A stretch of 64,000 nt of DNA from Pedococcus bigeumensis (GTDB lineage: Bacteria; Actinomycetota; Actinomycetes; Actinomycetales; Dermatophilaceae), in contig NZ_RCZM01000003.1 in assembly GCF_006438965.1 (NCBI RefSeq), positions 124,001-188,000 of the forward strand, given 5' to 3'. Below the pieces are notes generated by a model, which searched no databases, was not told the origin of the DNA, and saw nothing but the letters and a program-made list of their open reading frames with translations. The position numbers and the translations under genes were made by a program. This document shows, one piece after another, positions 63,488-64,000 of the stretch; the first letter of the stretch is position 1; the number at the start of each line of letters is the position of its first letter.

Positions 63488-63784
63488 CTACGCCTGGCCG
63501 TCGGCGCCACCGTCCGCGCCACCATCAGCGCCGCCGTCGTGACCTCCGGTGTTCGCGCCGCCATCCGCCGGCCCGTCACCCGCGCCACCGTCAGCGCCGC
63601 CATCGGCACCACCGTCGTGTCCGCCTGCGTTGGCGCCACCGTCAGCCGGACCCTCACCTGCGCCACCGTCGGCGCCGCCATCGGCACCCCCGTCGGTGCT
63701 GCCCGGCATACCTGCCGCCCCGCCGTCAGCTGGTCCCTGGCCGCCTTCGTCGTCGCTTGCTTCGTTCAGGGGGGTTTCGGTCAT
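63488..63784 (-). CDS. Gly/Ala/Asp-rich repeat peptide, candidate JmjC substrate
   Basis: A 98-residue frame starting at ATG 63784, with AGGGAG 8 bases upstream. The first 20-30 residues are acidic and non-repetitive (MTETPLNEASDDEGGQ). Residues 31-56 and 57-82 are two copies of a 26-residue unit differing at two positions, and 83-98 a partial copy. Each unit has Asp-Gly-Gly-Ala steps plus one Asn-x-Gly-Gly-His-Asp site. There is no Cys, aromatic, Lys or Arg, and no signal peptide. The frame is followed directly by the JmjC and ferredoxin-like genes. The peptide may be the substrate of the oxygenase; no known family was recognised. Confidence 0.7.
   Translation of the reverse strand: MTETPLNEASDDEGGQGPADGGAAGMPGSTDGGADGGADGGAGEGPADGGANAGGHDGGADGGADGGAGDGPADGGANTGGHDGGADGGADGGADGQA
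63491..63694. repeat. 78-base tandem repeat in the repeat-peptide gene
   Basis: Two complete 78-base units (63617-63694 and 63539-63616) and a partial third (63491-63538) encode the 26-residue peptide repeats. Protein copies 1 and 2 agree at 24 of 26 positions, while third-position bases differ more, so the repetition is kept at protein level. Confidence 0.85.
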
Positions 63785-63958
63785 GGCTGGATCTCCCTAC
63801 CTTCGGGCGGCGCCTCGTCGCGTCGCTGTCCCTTCCTATGCCACTGCGGCGCGCGCCGCCACTCAGAACCTGGCGTTTGTGCAGGTCAGGGCGCCGGAAC
63901 AGGTGTCGGCGCCGACTCCTTCGGGTGCCACCGGCCAGTCCCCACCGGAGGTAAGAAC

Positions 63959-64000
63959 TTGGCAACGGTTCGTCCTCACCCCGCCATGCCCGCCTCCGCA
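63959..64000 (+). CDS. Possible N-terminus of a gene running off the right edge
   Basis: GGAGGT at 63947-63952 is followed after 6 bases by TTG 63959, and the frame stays open to the edge (14 codons: LATVRPHPAMPASA with the first read as Met). An in-frame ATG also occurs at 63986. It diverges from the repeat-peptide gene. The only support is the strong ribosome-binding site, so it is weak. Confidence 0.25.
   Translation, partial: MATVRPHPAMPASA

Noticed and set aside
63726-63965. Minus-strand frame of 79 codons at the right edge.
   Set aside because: Overlaps the promoter and start of the repeat-peptide gene in another frame, is extremely Arg-rich and has no ribosome-binding site.

Overview
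The window is high-GC DNA from an actinomycete, most likely a member of Micrococcales close to Intrasporangiaceae (the family-level placement is inference). The supporting signs are an HspR-controlled dnaK-grpE-dnaJ-hspR operon with HAIR operators, a bacterial proteasome activator ending in Gly-Gln-Tyr-Leu, an F420-type nitroreductase, ECF transporters, frequent GTG starts, and dense genes whose stop and start codons overlap as ATGA or GTGA. No tRNA, rRNA, CRISPR array, insertion sequence or prophage was seen, and no gene-free stretch exceeds about 300 bases.

Layout. 1-7.1 kb: cell-envelope and hydrolytic genes (LppX-type lipoprotein, NlpC/P60 hydrolase, glycerophosphodiesterase, GH3 glycosidase) around clpB. 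7.1-11.6 kb: the heat-shock operon, with clpB and dnaK both carrying HAIR sites for HspR. 11.6-18.1 kb: an SDR enzyme, a decayed DNA-glycosylase fragment, a two-component pair whose genes converge, a PAP2 phosphatase, a flippase-like membrane protein and a GT4 glycosyltransferase. 18.2-24.7 kb: AlkA-type glycosylase, an EF-G-like GTPase, and a TPP-riboswitch-controlled thiamine/HMP ECF transporter whose two ATPases and EcfT are fused. 25-32.9 kb: histidine utilisation genes (hutI, hutF, an M20 amidohydrolase, hutU, hutH). 32.9-44.5 kb: an organic-acid island with a GntR-controlled operon of five overlapping genes, a CitAB-like two-component system, and tctC-tctB-tctA-uspA-rraA. 44.6-53.4 kb: an IclR regulator, VanY-type peptidase, mobA, quinone oxidoreductase, a PadR-controlled ABC exporter and bpa. 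53.4-64 kb: MFS exporter, DUF885 peptidase, flavoprotein, HAD phosphatase, metallophosphoesterase, DUF5701, and a three-gene operon of a Gly-Ala-Asp repeat peptide, a JmjC-type oxygenase and a sucrase/ferredoxin-like protein.

Three signals stand out. First, a short word, GTATGCCG (extended GGTATGCCGCGTGGC), occurs about fifty times on both strands. It appears singly inside genes, where it imposes rare codons, and as inverted pairs between genes; this is the layout of a DNA-uptake or other genome-wide marker sequence. Second, the JmjC oxygenase, ferredoxin-like protein and repeat peptide look like a compact modifying-enzyme and substrate system. Third, the palindrome GTCTC-N6-GAGAC lies upstream of hutH, of the amidohydrolase-hutF-hutI operon, and of a distant IclR gene about 12-16 kb away. 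This suggests that the IclR protein is the hut regulator.
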